Source: Neisseria sp.
GTDB lineage: Bacteria > Pseudomonadota > Gammaproteobacteria > Burkholderiales > Neisseriaceae
Length of the DNA stretch: 64,000 nt
Assembly: GCF_030527965.1 (NCBI RefSeq)
Contig: NZ_JAUMZU010000008.1
Location: 1-64,000, forward strand
Direction: 5' to 3'
Under the pieces are notes generated by a model, which saw only the letters and a program-made list of their open reading frames with translations, made no database searches and was not told where the DNA came from. Positions within the stretch are counted from its first letter, which is position 1, and the number at the start of each line of letters is the position of its first letter. Both the position numbers and the translations under genes were made by a program. Positions 45,973 through 55,373 of this stretch are shown here, piece by piece.

Positions 45973-47517
45973 TCAGGCTTCGTCATTGCTGTCGTCCACA
46001 CGTACGCTGTGATCAATCAGGCTTGGCTGAACGAAAGCGGCGGCCGACGAAGATTTAACTTCAGACAAGCGTTGCAGGTAGGCCTCATCAATATCGCCGG
46101 TCAGATAGCAGCCGCTGAAGCAGGAATCGTCGAAGCCGACAATTTCCGGATTCAGCTCGCGCACAACATTTTCGAGTGCGTCCAAATCTTGGAATACGCA
46201 GGCATCGGCGCTGATTTCGCGGGCGATTTCGTCGGCGTTGCGGCCATTGGCAATCAATTCTTCGCGGGTCGGCATATCGATACCGTACACATTCGGAAAG
46301 CGAACTTCCGGCGCCGCCGAGGCGAAATAGACTTTACGCGCGCCGGAAGCGCGTACCATTTCGACGATTTCGCGGCTGGTGGTGCCGCGGACGATGGAAT
46401 CGTCGACCAACAACACGTTTTTGCCTTCAAACTCTGATTCAATCGGGCTGAGTTTCTGGCGCACCGATTTTTTACGCGTCGCTTGCCCCGGCATGATGAA
46501 GGTGCGGCCGATATAGCGGTTTTTAATCAAACCTTCGCGGTAAGGCTTGTTCAAGTGATGTGCTAACTCCATCGCGCTCGGGCGGCTGGTGTCGGGAATC
46601 GGCATGACCACGTCGATGTCGTCAACCGGCAGATACCGCTTCACTTTCTCGGCCAGCGCGACGCCCATGTTGACCCGCGCTTGATAAACGGATACTTCGT
46701 CGATAACCGAATCGGGGCGGGCGAAATAAACATATTCAAACAGGCAGGGGGTGAGCTTGCTCTGCTCGGCGCATTGTCGGGAATAAAACTTGCCGTCCAG
46801 CGTGATGAACACGGCCTCGCCCGGGACGATGTCGCGCTCTCGATCAAAGGCCAAACTGTTGAAAGCAACGGATTCCGAAGCAACGGCATAAGCGGTTTTG
46901 CCGCTTTTCTCATCGGTTTGTGCACCCAAAACTAAAGGACGGATGCCGTGCGGATCGCGGAAGGCCACCAATCCGTAGCCGGCAATCAACGCCACCACGC
47001 CGTAAGCGCCGCGCACCTGCCGATGCACATGGGCGACGGCATTGAAGATGTTGTCGACGCTTAAATGGCTGTCGTCGGAGGAAGTCACTTCCCGGCGCAG
47101 TTCGTGGGCAAACACGTTGAGCAGCACCTCTGAATCAGAGCGGGTATTGATATGGCGAAGATGCTTGTTGCACACGTTTTCATATAGTTTGTCGGTATTG
47201 GTCAAATTGCCGTTATGCGCCAGCACGATACCGAAGGGCGAGCTAACGTAAAAAGGCTGTGCTTCCGCACTACTGCCCGCGTTGCCCGCAGTCGGATAAC
47301 GCACGTGGGCAATGCCGGCATTGCCGAGCAAATCGCGCATATTGCGGGTGCGAAACACATCCCGAACCATGCCTTTGCCTTTGTGCATATGAAAAACACT
47401 ATCTTGCACGGTAACAATCCCGGCTGCATCCTGCCCACGGTGTTGTAGCATTTGCAAGCCATCGTATAGCAACTGGTTTACAGGTTCGTTTGCCACCAAG
47501 CCAAATACGCCACACAT
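45973..47517 (-). CDS. purF: Amidophosphoribosyltransferase
   Basis: A 514-residue enzyme that converts PRPP plus glutamine to phosphoribosylamine, the first committed purine step. It starts MCGVFGLVA, so Cys2 becomes the N-terminal nucleophile of the glutaminase domain; LQMLQHRGQDAAGI and HNGNLTNT follow. The PRTase domain has the PRPP loop VLLVDDSIVRGTTSREIV. It follows cvpA by 2 nt, giving the folC-dedD-cvpA-purF order known from enterobacteria. Confidence 0.97.
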   Translation of the reverse strand: MCGVFGLVANEPVNQLLYDGLQMLQHRGQDAAGIVTVQDSVFHMHKGKGMVRDVFRTRNMRDLLGNAGIAHVRYPTAGNAGSSAEAQPFYVSSPFGIVLAHNGNLTNTDKLYENVCNKHLRHINTRSDSEVLLNVFAHELRREVTSSDDSHLSVDNIFNAVAHVHRQVRGAYGVVALIAGYGLVAFRDPHGIRPLVLGAQTDEKSGKTAYAVASESVAFNSLAFDRERDIVPGEAVFITLDGKFYSRQCAEQSKLTPCLFEYVYFARPDSVIDEVSVYQARVNMGVALAEKVKRYLPVDDIDVVMPIPDTSRPSAMELAHHLNKPYREGLIKNRYIGRTFIMPGQATRKKSVRQKLSPIESEFEGKNVLLVDDSIVRGTTSREIVEMVRASGARKVYFASAAPEVRFPNVYGIDMPTREELIANGRNADEIAREISADACVFQDLDALENVVRELNPEIVGFDDSCFSGCYLTGDIDEAYLQRLSEVKSSSAAAFVQPSLIDHSVRVDDSNDEA

Positions 47518-47519
47518 TT

Positions 47520-48035
47520 CTATTTTTCTCCAAGAAGGTTAATCGTCGGATCTTTCAGCTTTTCCGTCATGTAGTCGGACAGCGCCGGCAGGGCAGTAGC
47601 CGCCAGTGATTCAAAATAAGGCGCGCTGACGGATTGCTTCCAGTCCGCGGTTTTCGGCAGGTCGGTAAACGAGCATACCAATACAATGAAGGTAACCACC
47701 AATATCCCTTTAATTGCACCGAACATGCCGCCCAACAGCCGGTTGATGCCGCCCAGGCCGAAAGAGCCGACGATGGCGGTCAATATCGAGCGTAACAAAT
47801 ATTGCACCAGCCAAGCCGCGGCGAATACCAAAATAAAACCAACCGCTACGCTGAAAACATAGGGTTGGATTGAAGTGAGAAAGGCATCGGCGAAGGAGCG
47901 GCCAAACATTCGAGCGGCAATAAACGAAACAATCCACGAAAACAAGGCCGCCATTTCTGTAATGATGCCCCGCATCATCGAAATCATCATACATAAAGCA
48001 ATTACCGTTGCCGCCAAAATATCAAATGTCGACAT
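47520..48035 (-). CDS. cvpA: CvpA family membrane protein
   Basis: A 171-residue protein with four membrane helices and the N-terminal CvpA pattern (FDILAATVIALCMMISMMRGIITEMAALFSWIVSFIAAR) and the Gly-rich FGLGGINRLLGGMFGAIKGILVV. CvpA is needed for colicin V production and envelope stress or bile tolerance in other bacteria. It is coupled to purF (2-nt gap) and lies 1 nt after the SPOR gene. Confidence 0.92.
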   Translation of the reverse strand: MSTFDILAATVIALCMMISMMRGIITEMAALFSWIVSFIAARMFGRSFADAFLTSIQPYVFSVAVGFILVFAAAWLVQYLLRSILTAIVGSFGLGGINRLLGGMFGAIKGILVVTFIVLVCSFTDLPKTADWKQSVSAPYFESLAATALPALSDYMTEKLKDPTINLLGEK

Positions 48036-48036
48036 A

Positions 48037-49665
48037 TCACTTTTCCTGACTCATCACCGAACCGCCAATGCCTTTGCCTCTCAGGCGCGACAAAGCGGTA
48101 TCGGCAGCTTCTTTGTTAGGATAAGAACCGGTGCGTACCCGATAAACGGTTCCCTTATTGGTTTCCACTTTGCTGATCGATGCGTTTACACCTGATTGGC
48201 GCAAAGTTTGCAAGGTTTTGCGGGCGGCTTCTTCATCTCTGAAGGCGCCGGCCTGAATAATGGCTTTGCCCGAGCTTTTTGATGTGTCGGTGGTTTTCTT
48301 CGCAGCCTCGGCTTTTTTACGCTCGGCTTCTTTTTTCTCTTCGGCGGTTTTCTTGAGTTCTGCTTCTTTCTTCAGTTGGGCTGCGGCCTTGCGTTCTTGC
48401 TCGGCTTGTTTGTCGGCGGCGTCTTTCTTAGCCTGCGCCTCCTTTTTGGCTTCGGCCAGTTTCATTTGAGCGGCTTTTTTCTCTTCTGCGGCTTTTTTGA
48501 GTTCTGCTTCTTTCTTCAGTTGGGCTGAGGCTTTGCGTTCTTGCTCAGCTTGTTTGTCGGCAGCATCTTTCTTAGCTTGTGCCTCTTTTTTGGCCGCGGC
48601 CAGTTTCATCTGAGTGGCCTTTTTCTCTTCGGCGGTTTTTTTGAGTTCTGCTTCTTTTTTCAGTTGAGCTAGGGCTTTACGTTCTTGCTCGGCTTGCTTC
48701 TCGGCAGCGTCTTTCTTAGCCTGAGCCTCTTTTTTGGCTTCGGCCAGTTTCATTTGTGCGGCCTTTTTCTCTTTGGCAGCTTTTTTGAGTTCGGCTTCTT
48801 TCTTCTGCTGTGCCGCCACTTTGCGTTCTTGTGCTGCTTTTTTGGCTTCGGCCTGTTTTAATTGAGCGGCTTTTTTCTCTTCTTCCGCTTGTTGTTCGGC
48901 CGCTCTAAGCTGTTCGGCTTCCGCTTCTTTTCTGGCTTGTTCGGCCTTTCTAGCTTCGGCTGCTTTCCGTTCAGATAGGCGTTGTTGGGCTTCGGCTTTT
49001 TCCACCGCTGCTTTTTTTGCTGCCGCTGCGGCTTTGCGTTCGCGCTCTCTGGCAACGGCTTCTTTGTTGGAATTTTCGATGGTTACGGTTGGAACGGGTG
49101 CGAATTCTTCCGGTTTGGGGTCGATGCGTTCGGCCGGAGCGGCTTGTTTGATTACGGTGTGCGCTTGGCCGTTTTCATCGGAAACTTCTACGCTTTCCTG
49201 ATTGTCTGCCAATTCGTAAATCCGATTGTCTTTGTTTTTTGACCGGGTGGCTTCGGTTTCGTTTTTCGGTGGCGGATTGGTGTCGTCGGGGCTCAGAAAA
49301 ACCACTTTTTGTCGGTTTTTCTCAGCAGATTCGGCAGATTCGGGAAGCGGAGAGACGGCCGCTTTGGGCTCAACTAAGGCGGCGGTTTCTTCAACGGTTG
49401 AATCGGGCGGAAGGTTTTTTTCTTCGGACTTGGCCGCTTTGGGTTCGCTCGCTCGTACTGCGGCTTTCGATTTTGCGGTTTGTTTGGCTTCGGCAGGAGC
49501 GGATGTGGCCGCGGCCTGTTTGGGTTCGGTTTCGTCTGAGCCGGATGTTTTGGCAAAGATAAGACCGACTGCCACAATCATGGCTGAGGCGCCGGCTAAC
49601 CGACGGCGGTTTTTGCGCTTGAGATTTTCGTATTCTTCCAATGATTCCAAGTGCTTCGATAGCAT
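48037..49665 (-). CDS. SPOR-domain cell-division protein, expanded DedD-like
   Basis: A 542-residue protein with one N-terminal membrane helix (RRLAGASAMIVAVGLIFA, about residues 22-40), an Ala/Glu/Lys-rich region, and a long charged coiled coil from about 205 to 455 containing three 48-residue repeats. The C-terminal SPOR domain (KAIIQAGAFRDEEAARKTLQTLRQSGVNASISKVETNKGTVYRVRTGSYPN) binds denuded septal peptidoglycan. Its place between folC and cvpA is that of E. coli dedD, but that protein is only about 220 residues. The repeats account for part of the difference. Confidence 0.88.
   Translation of the reverse strand: MLSKHLESLEEYENLKRKNRRRLAGASAMIVAVGLIFAKTSGSDETEPKQAAATSAPAEAKQTAKSKAAVRASEPKAAKSEEKNLPPDSTVEETAALVEPKAAVSPLPESAESAEKNRQKVVFLSPDDTNPPPKNETEATRSKNKDNRIYELADNQESVEVSDENGQAHTVIKQAAPAERIDPKPEEFAPVPTVTIENSNKEAVARERERKAAAAAKKAAVEKAEAQQRLSERKAAEARKAEQARKEAEAEQLRAAEQQAEEEKKAAQLKQAEAKKAAQERKVAAQQKKEAELKKAAKEKKAAQMKLAEAKKEAQAKKDAAEKQAEQERKALAQLKKEAELKKTAEEKKATQMKLAAAKKEAQAKKDAADKQAEQERKASAQLKKEAELKKAAEEKKAAQMKLAEAKKEAQAKKDAADKQAEQERKAAAQLKKEAELKKTAEEKKEAERKKAEAAKKTTDTSKSSGKAIIQAGAFRDEEAARKTLQTLRQSGVNASISKVETNKGTVYRVRTGSYPNKEAADTALSRLRGKGIGGSVMSQEK
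48352..48800 (-). repeat. Three tandem 144-bp coding repeats in the SPOR gene
   Basis: Units of 48 codons (AELKKxAEEKKAxQMKL...AQLKKE) begin near 48352, 48496 and 48640, with a partial copy above. Unit length is a multiple of three, so recombination would change the coiled-coil length in frame. Confidence 0.85.
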
Positions 49666-49678
49666 CGCTCAATCCTGT

Positions 49679-50968
49679 TTATAGTGTGGCCATGACTTCG
49701 GCAACTGTATGAAAGGAGCCGAATACGACAATTCTATCATTTTCCGAAGCCGCCGCAAAAGCCGCATCATAGGCTTTTGCTATATTTTCAAACTGTTTTA
49801 CATTGGCTATGCCGTGTTCGGCGAGCTTGGCTTCGAGCACTTCGGCTGTTGTGCCGCGCGGTAGATGCAGCGGGGCGATGTGCCATTCGTCGAATTGGTC
49901 TTTCACGATATCGAGTACGCTGTCGATGTCTTTATCGGCCAGCATGCTGAATACGGCGGTGCGTTTTTGAGCGAACGGCAAGGCGATAAGGCCTTGTCTT
50001 AGGGCGTGTGCGGCATGGGGATTATGTCCGACGTCTAGCACGGTTAATGGCCGGCCGGGCAAAACTTGGAAACGGGCGGGATGGTTGACCAGTAACAGAC
50101 CGCGTTTGATGGCGCCGAGGTCTATCGGTAGCTTCGGGTTGAGGCATTCGATTGCGGTGAGTGCGCAGGCGGCGTTGTTCAGCTGGTAGGCGCCGCGCAA
50201 GGCGGGAATCGGCAAGGCGTTGCGGTTGCGTGCATGCCTGTCTGAAAATTGGGGGTTGGGGTGAGGGTGGAATCGATACGACCATTGTTGGTTTTCCAGC
50301 TTGGTATAACCGAAATCTTCTCCGATTAGCAATAAATCCGCGCCGATGGTTTGGACGTGGTTTTTGAGGGATTCGGGCGGTGGGTTTTGCCCGCAGACGG
50401 CCGGTTTTCCACTGCGGAATACGCCGGCTTTTTCATAGCCGACGGCTTCAACGGTGTCGCCCAGAAATGACTGGTGGTCTAAATCTACGCTGGTAACGAC
50501 GGCTACGTCGGCATCGAAAATGTTGACGGCGTCGAGCCGTCCGCCGAGGCCGACTTCCAGAATCATGATGTCTACTTGGTTTTGGATGAAGATGTCTACC
50601 GCGGCCAGTGTGTTGAATTCAAAATAGGTAAGGGAAATATTGCCGCGTGCCGCTTCGATGCGTTCGAATGAAGAGATGATGGTGTTGTCGTCAACCGGCT
50701 GGGTGTTGATGGCGATGCGCTCGTTGAATTTCAGAAGGTGCGGGCTGGTAAGCGTGCCGACTTTGAAGCCGGCTTCTTTATAAATTTGTGATAAGAATGC
50801 GCATACGGAGCCTTTTCCGTTGGTGCCGGCCACGACCACGACGGGGCATTGCGGTTCGAGTTGCATGATGTTTTTCACTTCGTTGACGCGTGATAAACCC
50901 ATGTCAATCAGGCCTTGGCTGTGTGCGATTTCCAGATGGGCGAGCCATTGGTTGAGGTTTTTTTTCAT
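49679..50968 (-). CDS. folC: Folylpolyglutamate synthase / dihydrofolate synthase
   Basis: A 429-residue ATP-dependent ligase that joins glutamate to dihydropteroate and folates. Visible: P-loop VVVAGTNGKGSVCAFLSQIYKEAGFKVG, TSPHLLKFNERIAIN, LEVGLGGRLDAVN, VVTSVDLDHQSFLG and the C-terminal VLDVGHNPHAA. A DUS copy lies inside the gene at about 50233-50246, where it encodes HACLSEN-like residues. First gene of the folC-dedD-cvpA-purF unit. Confidence 0.96.
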   Translation of the reverse strand: MKKNLNQWLAHLEIAHSQGLIDMGLSRVNEVKNIMQLEPQCPVVVVAGTNGKGSVCAFLSQIYKEAGFKVGTLTSPHLLKFNERIAINTQPVDDNTIISSFERIEAARGNISLTYFEFNTLAAVDIFIQNQVDIMILEVGLGGRLDAVNIFDADVAVVTSVDLDHQSFLGDTVEAVGYEKAGVFRSGKPAVCGQNPPPESLKNHVQTIGADLLLIGEDFGYTKLENQQWSYRFHPHPNPQFSDRHARNRNALPIPALRGAYQLNNAACALTAIECLNPKLPIDLGAIKRGLLLVNHPARFQVLPGRPLTVLDVGHNPHAAHALRQGLIALPFAQKRTAVFSMLADKDIDSVLDIVKDQFDEWHIAPLHLPRGTTAEVLEAKLAEHGIANVKQFENIAKAYDAAFAAASENDRIVVFGSFHTVAEVMATL

Positions 50969-51046
50969 CGGTTTTCCCGTTGTTTGGGGCGTTGCGGATA
51001 AGTCAGGCCGTTGTTCCTTTCGGGTTTATCGGGCCGGTTTGTCTGT

Positions 51047-51084
51047 CTAAATGCCTGTCTGAAAATTTTCAGACAGGCATTTTA
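51047..51084. terminator. Inverted DUS hairpin
   Basis: AAATGCCTGTCTGAAAATTTTC palindrome with T-run at right. It follows the YgfX-like gene and lies before folC on the minus strand. Confidence 0.75.
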
Positions 51085-51090
51085 TGGTTG

Positions 51091-51531
51091 TCAGGGTTGG
51101 GGCGTGTTTGCCAAAGCCGCTTTGCTGCGGCCGAATTTTGCCCATACCATCAAGCGGCGGTAGCTTTCAGCGTCGGTCATGTCTGGTAATACGGCCTGCC
51201 AGCTGATCTTGCCGTTGATTTGCCATTGTAGAAAACAGGCTCTGCGGTGTATCAGGCTGCTTTCCAATAATACGGCAGCTTCTCTATGCCCGGCTCGCGT
51301 TAGGGTGGCGCGGCCGGAAGTGTCGATATGGATTGTTTTTATACTGTTATGGCATTGAAGGTTTTGCACCCGCCAAGCCCATAGCAGGCTGCCGCACAGG
51401 GCGATGATGCCGAACCACCGCATGGCGCCGTAAAACGAGGTCAGGCAGACCATCAGGGCGTAAAGATGCAGCCCAACAGCCAGCAGGCGGCCGTTTTTCG
51501 ATGGTGTCAGCTCGGCTCGGAACGCTTGCAT
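51091..51531 (-). CDS. YgfX-like membrane protein
   Basis: A 146-residue protein. Two adjacent membrane helices (LAVGLHLYALMVCLTSFYGAM and WFGIIALCGSLLWAWRV, residues about 18-56) are followed by a cytoplasmic beta-rich domain ending ILPDMTDAESYRRLMVWAKFGR. This layout fits YgfX (CptA), which in E. coli is paired with SdhE. Here sdhE is not adjacent; the neighbour four bases upstream is an acidic protein of unknown function. Confidence 0.6.
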   Translation of the reverse strand: MQAFRAELTPSKNGRLLAVGLHLYALMVCLTSFYGAMRWFGIIALCGSLLWAWRVQNLQCHNSIKTIHIDTSGRATLTRAGHREAAVLLESSLIHRRACFLQWQINGKISWQAVLPDMTDAESYRRLMVWAKFGRSKAALANTPQP

Positions 51532-51535
51532 AGGC

Positions 51536-51895
51536 TTACATCATATTGTCGAATACGGGGCTGACGTTGAGTTCGGCCGCTTCCATGTCGAGCACCATAT
51601 CATGAATCTCCACTTCGAAAAATTCCCAGAAGGCCTGTAGGCTCATATCTTGCGGCCATTTGCTTTTTTCGATGTCCCAGCCTGAGAGTTCGGCGGCGAA
51701 GATTTCCTGATAACGGTCGTCGAAATAGGTGATTACGGCTTCGGGTTCGTCGAATTGAGGCACCAGGTAAACCGAGCAGTTGGTGCGGATTTGCGCCAAT
51801 GTTAAATCGGGCATGTCGGAATCGCAGGATTTGAGCCATGCGAGAAATTTTTCGGTCGGCTTCAATACGGTGGCGGTGCGGTCTACAAAATACAT
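51536..51895 (-). CDS. Conserved acidic hypothetical protein
   Basis: A 119-residue cytoplasmic protein beginning MYFVDRTATVLKPTEKFLAWL, with NCSVYLVPQFDEPEAVITYFDDRYQEIFAAELSGW and a Trp/Phe/Glu-rich end (LQAFWEFFEVEIHDMVLDMEA). The pattern recurs in beta- and gammaproteobacteria as a hypothetical protein. I cannot assign a function. The upstream open frame reads through tandem DUS copies, so the start is placed at 51895. It is coupled to the YgfX-like gene by a 4-nt gap. Confidence 0.7.
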   Translation of the reverse strand: MYFVDRTATVLKPTEKFLAWLKSCDSDMPDLTLAQIRTNCSVYLVPQFDEPEAVITYFDDRYQEIFAAELSGWDIEKSKWPQDMSLQAFWEFFEVEIHDMVLDMEAAELNVSPVFDNMM

Positions 51896-51952
51896 TCGGT
51901 CGGCCTTTCTGGTTCGGATTCGTTTTGCTGCGGATTTTACTGTAACCGTGCC

Positions 51953-51997
51953 TGTCTGAAAATGCCTGTCTGAAGATATTTTCAGACAGGCATTAAG
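51953..51997. repeat. Tandem plus inverted DUS cluster
   Basis: Two direct DUS copies (TGCCTGTCTGAA at 51959 area and again 14 nt later) are followed by one inverted copy. The second and third form the hairpin. Three uptake signals lie in about 45 bp. Confidence 0.8.
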
Positions 51998-52001
51998 CAA
52001 T

Positions 52002-52034
52002 AAAAAGACGGTAGGGAGCAGCAACGCCCTACCG
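52002..52034 (-). terminator. Intrinsic terminator of actP
   Basis: GGTAGGG (52010-52016) and CCCTACC (52027-52033) form a stem. On the minus strand it is followed by GTCTTTTTATT. It lies 25 nt past the actP stop. Confidence 0.8.
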
Positions 52035-52058
52035 TGAAACTGCGACTGCAGCGAGAAA

Positions 52059-53747
52059 TCAGTGATCCGAAGCGTCGGCCGCGCCGATGCCGGTCATAGA
52101 ACGTACATATTGTTCTTCAAAGCCTTCTTTGTCTTTTTCACTTTGAGGCGATTTATCCATGATGGAAACCAACCAGCCGACGATAAACGCTGCCGGAATG
52201 CTGAAAAGCGCAGGGTTGCCGTAAGGGAAAATTGCTTCTTTGTGGTGCAACACGCTGACCCATACAGTGGGGCCCAGCACAATCAGCACCAGTGCGAGCA
52301 GCAAACCGGTAAAGCCGCCGGCCACCGCGCCTTTGGTGGTCAGACCTTTCCAAAACATCGAAAGCATCAATACGGGGAAGTTGGCCGAAGCGGCGATGGC
52401 GAAAGCCAAACCCACCATAAACGCCACGTTTTGTTTCTCAAACATCACGCCGAACAAGATGGCCAATACACCCAATGCCAGCGTAGTAATTTTGGAAACG
52501 CGCATTTCTTCTTCCTGCGTAGCCTTGCCCTTGCGGATAACCGAGGCATAAATGTCATGGCTTATCGCAGAGGCACCGGAGAGCGCCAGCCCGGCAACCA
52601 CCGCCAGAATGGTGGCGAAGGCAACGGCGGAAATGAAGCCTAAAAACAGATTGCCGCCCAGTGCTTCCGACAAATGGATGGCAGCCATATTGGAACCGCC
52701 GACCATTTCGTATACGGTTTTGCCTTCTTTCAACACGGCGTTGAAAAAGTGCGGATTTTCTTTGTTGATGAAAATAATCGCGCCGAAACCGATGATGAAG
52801 GTCAGCAGATAAAAGTAGCCGATAAAGCCGGTAGCCACGAAAACCGATTTGCGTGCTTCTTTGGCATCGGGCACGGTAAAGAAACGCATCAGAATATGCG
52901 GCAGACCGGCCGTGCCGAACATTAACGCCAAGCCTAACGACAAGGCGTCAATCGGGTTTTTCACCAAACCGCCCGGGCCTAAGATGGCGGTACCTTTTTC
53001 ATGGATGTCGGTTGCCTGTTTAAACATGGTTTCAAAGCTGAAGCCTGCGTTTTTCAAAATCATGAAAGACATGAAAGTCGCACCGGCCAGCAGCATGACG
53101 GCTTTGATAATCTGCACCCAAGTGGTGGCCAGCATGCCACCGAACAACACGTAGCAAACCATCAGCACGCCCACCAGCAATACGGCGTAGATGTAGTCCA
53201 TACCGAAGAGCAGTTGGATCAGTTTTCCCGCACCCACCATTTGCGCAATCAGGTAAAAAATCACCACCAAAATCGAACCCGAAGCGGCAAACAGGCGGAT
53301 GGGCGTTTGGGAGAGGCGGTATGCCGCAACGTCGGAAAAGGTGAATTTACCGAGATTGCGCAGGCGCTCCGCTACCAGAAACAAGACAATCGGCCAGCCC
53401 ACCAGAAAGCCGGTCGAATAAATCAAACCGTCGTAACCGCTGGTGAACACCATGGCGGAAATGCCCAGAAAAGACGCTGCCGACATAAAGTCGCCCGCAA
53501 TGGCCAGGCCGTTTTGGAAGCCGGAAATACCACCGCCGGCGGTGTAATAATCTTTGGTGGATTTGTTTTTCTTCGATGCCCAAACGGTAATGCCTAGCGT
53601 AAAGCCGACGAAAATAAAAAACATCACGATGGCCGAAACATTCAATGGCTGCTTCTTTACCTCGCCGGTAAAAGCATCGGCCAGCGCCATCGCCGGCACG
53701 AGCAAAGGCAATGCGGCTAGCCCGATTTTTTTGCTGATTTGTCTCAT
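52059..53747 (-). CDS. actP: Cation/acetate symporter ActP
   Basis: A 562-residue sodium:solute symporter with an N-terminal signal-like helix ([17 protein letters not shown]) and 13 or so core helices. Typical segments: [65 protein letters not shown], and [22 protein letters not shown]. It imports acetate or short monocarboxylates with sodium. The start overlaps the stop of the DUF485 gene by one base (TAATG), the usual yjcH-actP arrangement. Confidence 0.94.
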   Translation of the reverse strand: MRQISKKIGLAALPLLVPAMALADAFTGEVKKQPLNVSAIVMFFIFVGFTLGITVWASKKNKSTKDYYTAGGGISGFQNGLAIAGDFMSAASFLGISAMVFTSGYDGLIYSTGFLVGWPIVLFLVAERLRNLGKFTFSDVAAYRLSQTPIRLFAASGSILVVIFYLIAQMVGAGKLIQLLFGMDYIYAVLLVGVLMVCYVLFGGMLATTWVQIIKAVMLLAGATFMSFMILKNAGFSFETMFKQATDIHEKGTAILGPGGLVKNPIDALSLGLALMFGTAGLPHILMRFFTVPDAKEARKSVFVATGFIGYFYLLTFIIGFGAIIFINKENPHFFNAVLKEGKTVYEMVGGSNMAAIHLSEALGGNLFLGFISAVAFATILAVVAGLALSGASAISHDIYASVIRKGKATQEEEMRVSKITTLALGVLAILFGVMFEKQNVAFMVGLAFAIAASANFPVLMLSMFWKGLTTKGAVAGGFTGLLLALVLIVLGPTVWVSVLHHKEAIFPYGNPALFSIPAAFIVGWLVSIMDKSPQSEKDKEGFEEQYVRSMTGIGAADASDH

Positions 53748-54064
53748 TATTTATCCCCCATAACGCGGTCAACAACGTCTTTCGTCATTTTTTCAAATTT
53801 CCCGTTGGCAATCATGACGTAAATGCCGGTGGTGATAAATGAAAACACAATAACGAAAATGCCAACATAAATCCCCCAAGTCGTAATGCCGCCGGAAGAC
53901 ACCGGAGCCTTGAGCAATTCGGGGCTGTCGCCGATTATCCAGATGTAGCTGAGGTACATCAGCAGAATCACGGCTGAAAAACTCCAGCCGAGCAAAGCTT
54001 TCTGACGTGCCATTTTTTGGAACTCAGGATTATCCAATACCCTGCGTGCAGTCTGCTTGTCCAT
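53747..54064 (-). CDS. DUF485 membrane protein (YjcH-like)
   Basis: A 105-residue protein with two membrane helices ([16 protein letters not shown] and [21 protein letters not shown]). It starts with a cytoplasmic [20 protein letters not shown] segment typical of DUF485. It is the standing partner of ActP in an operon and may help assembly. The stop overlaps the actP ATG. Confidence 0.9.
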   Translation of the reverse strand: MDKQTARRVLDNPEFQKMARQKALLGWSFSAVILLMYLSYIWIIGDSPELLKAPVSSGGITTWGIYVGIFVIVFSFITTGIYVMIANGKFEKMTKDVVDRVMGDK

Positions 54065-54325
54065 AAAATTATTCTCCTTGTGTTTGATTTACCGTATTTG
54101 TAATACGGTGTAGCCGATTAAACGCTAAACGCAGCGCAATCCGCTAATTTTATTTTCTGATGCCTGCCATCTGTTTTTCTGATAGTGAAAGAGTAAATTT
54201 TTGTTTTTCAAATAATTTAAACACTATCCAGCTGCGCGCAGATATGTTAAAAATAGCTAACAAAAAACGAAAAGGCTACTACAGCCTGACTACAAATCTG
54301 CAAACTGAAGCGAGAAACCTTAAAA
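54065..54325. promoter_or_regulatory. Divergent promoter region between yjcH-actP and LysR gene
   Basis: 261 bp of AT-rich sequence between divergent genes, a usual site for a LysR-type operator. I see several short TTT/AAA dyads but no single clear T-N11-A box. Confidence 0.35.
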
Positions 54326-55225
54326 ATGGACATCAACCACTTGAAATCATTCGTTGCGGTTGCCCACTATGGCAACCTGACGCAGGCCGCCGAGCGGCTG
54401 TTTCTTTCCCAGCCAGCCGTATCGGCGCAAATCAAAGCCATCGAAAGCCATTTGGGCACGCCTTTGTTTAGCCGGGCCAGTAATGGCATGAGCCTGACCC
54501 GTGCCGGAGAAATCTTTTTGCCCGAGGCGGAAGCTTTGTTACAACACAAGCACAAACTGGATGCTTTTGCCAAAACACTGGCCGAGCATTACACGCAAGA
54601 CGTGCAAATCGGCCTGATACACCCGATTAACAGCCGCCGCGTAACCCGGCTTACCCAATTTCTGAACCGTGCCGCACCGGATATCCAGCTGCATATTCAA
54701 TACGGCATGAGCGGGGAAATTCTGGCGCGTATACAGTCCAAGCAGTTGCACGGCGGTTTTTTCCTCGGCCACGCCGGCACCCGCAGCGTGCGCAGCATTT
54801 TTCTGGAAAACATTCAGTATTCGCTTATTTGCCCTACGGCTGATATCGAAGCCATCCGCAGCAATCTGCCTAAAAGTTTGGAAAACCACATCTGGATTGA
54901 AATGTCGGGCGTATCCGCCAGTAACAAACATTTACAGCAATTCTGGCGCGTCAACCGCCTTTCGCCCAAAAGGCAGATTATTTGCGACTACCCGCAAACC
55001 ATTATTGATCTGGTCGGCGATGGTGTTGGCATTGCCATGGTGCCGAGCCATAAAGCGCAAAGCGCCGTTGCGGCAGGCAAGCCGATTACCGTTATTGAAG
55101 AGTTTCGCCAAAGCTTGCCGCTCAATTTCATCTATCTCGACGAATACGAACGCGATCCGGCGCTTTCGTTGATTAAGCAAGGAGTGGAGGCGGTTTGGCA
55201 ACTGCAAGCCCAGCCGGTTGCGTAA
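54326..55225 (+). CDS. LysR-family transcriptional regulator
   Basis: A 299-residue regulator. The N-terminal winged helix-turn-helix is MDINHLKSFVAVAHYGNLTQAAERLFLSQPAVSAQIKAIESHLGTPLF, and the C-terminal half is a periplasmic-binding-like inducer domain (VQIGLIHPINS, GVGIAMVPSHKAQSAVAAG). Being divergent from yjcH-actP suggests control of acetate uptake, but that is inferred only from position. Confidence 0.9.
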   Translation: MDINHLKSFVAVAHYGNLTQAAERLFLSQPAVSAQIKAIESHLGTPLFSRASNGMSLTRAGEIFLPEAEALLQHKHKLDAFAKTLAEHYTQDVQIGLIHPINSRRVTRLTQFLNRAAPDIQLHIQYGMSGEILARIQSKQLHGGFFLGHAGTRSVRSIFLENIQYSLICPTADIEAIRSNLPKSLENHIWIEMSGVSASNKHLQQFWRVNRLSPKRQIICDYPQTIIDLVGDGVGIAMVPSHKAQSAVAAGKPITVIEEFRQSLPLNFIYLDEYERDPALSLIKQGVEAVWQLQAQPVA

Positions 55226-55373
55226 GCGCGGCCTGCAAGCTTGCTATATCTGATAAAATAGCGCGGCATTTTTTTTCAGACAGGCATGGTTTTTACCTAA
55301 GGCTCGGAAAACAAAGCCTGAGCAAAATGCCTGTCTGAAAACATTCCCGCTATCCGTATACGAAATCTAGCTT

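Noticed and set aside
48260-49240. Plus-strand hydrophobic Phe/Ser/Ala-rich frames
   Set aside because: They are the complement of the Lys/Glu/Ala coiled coil in the SPOR protein.
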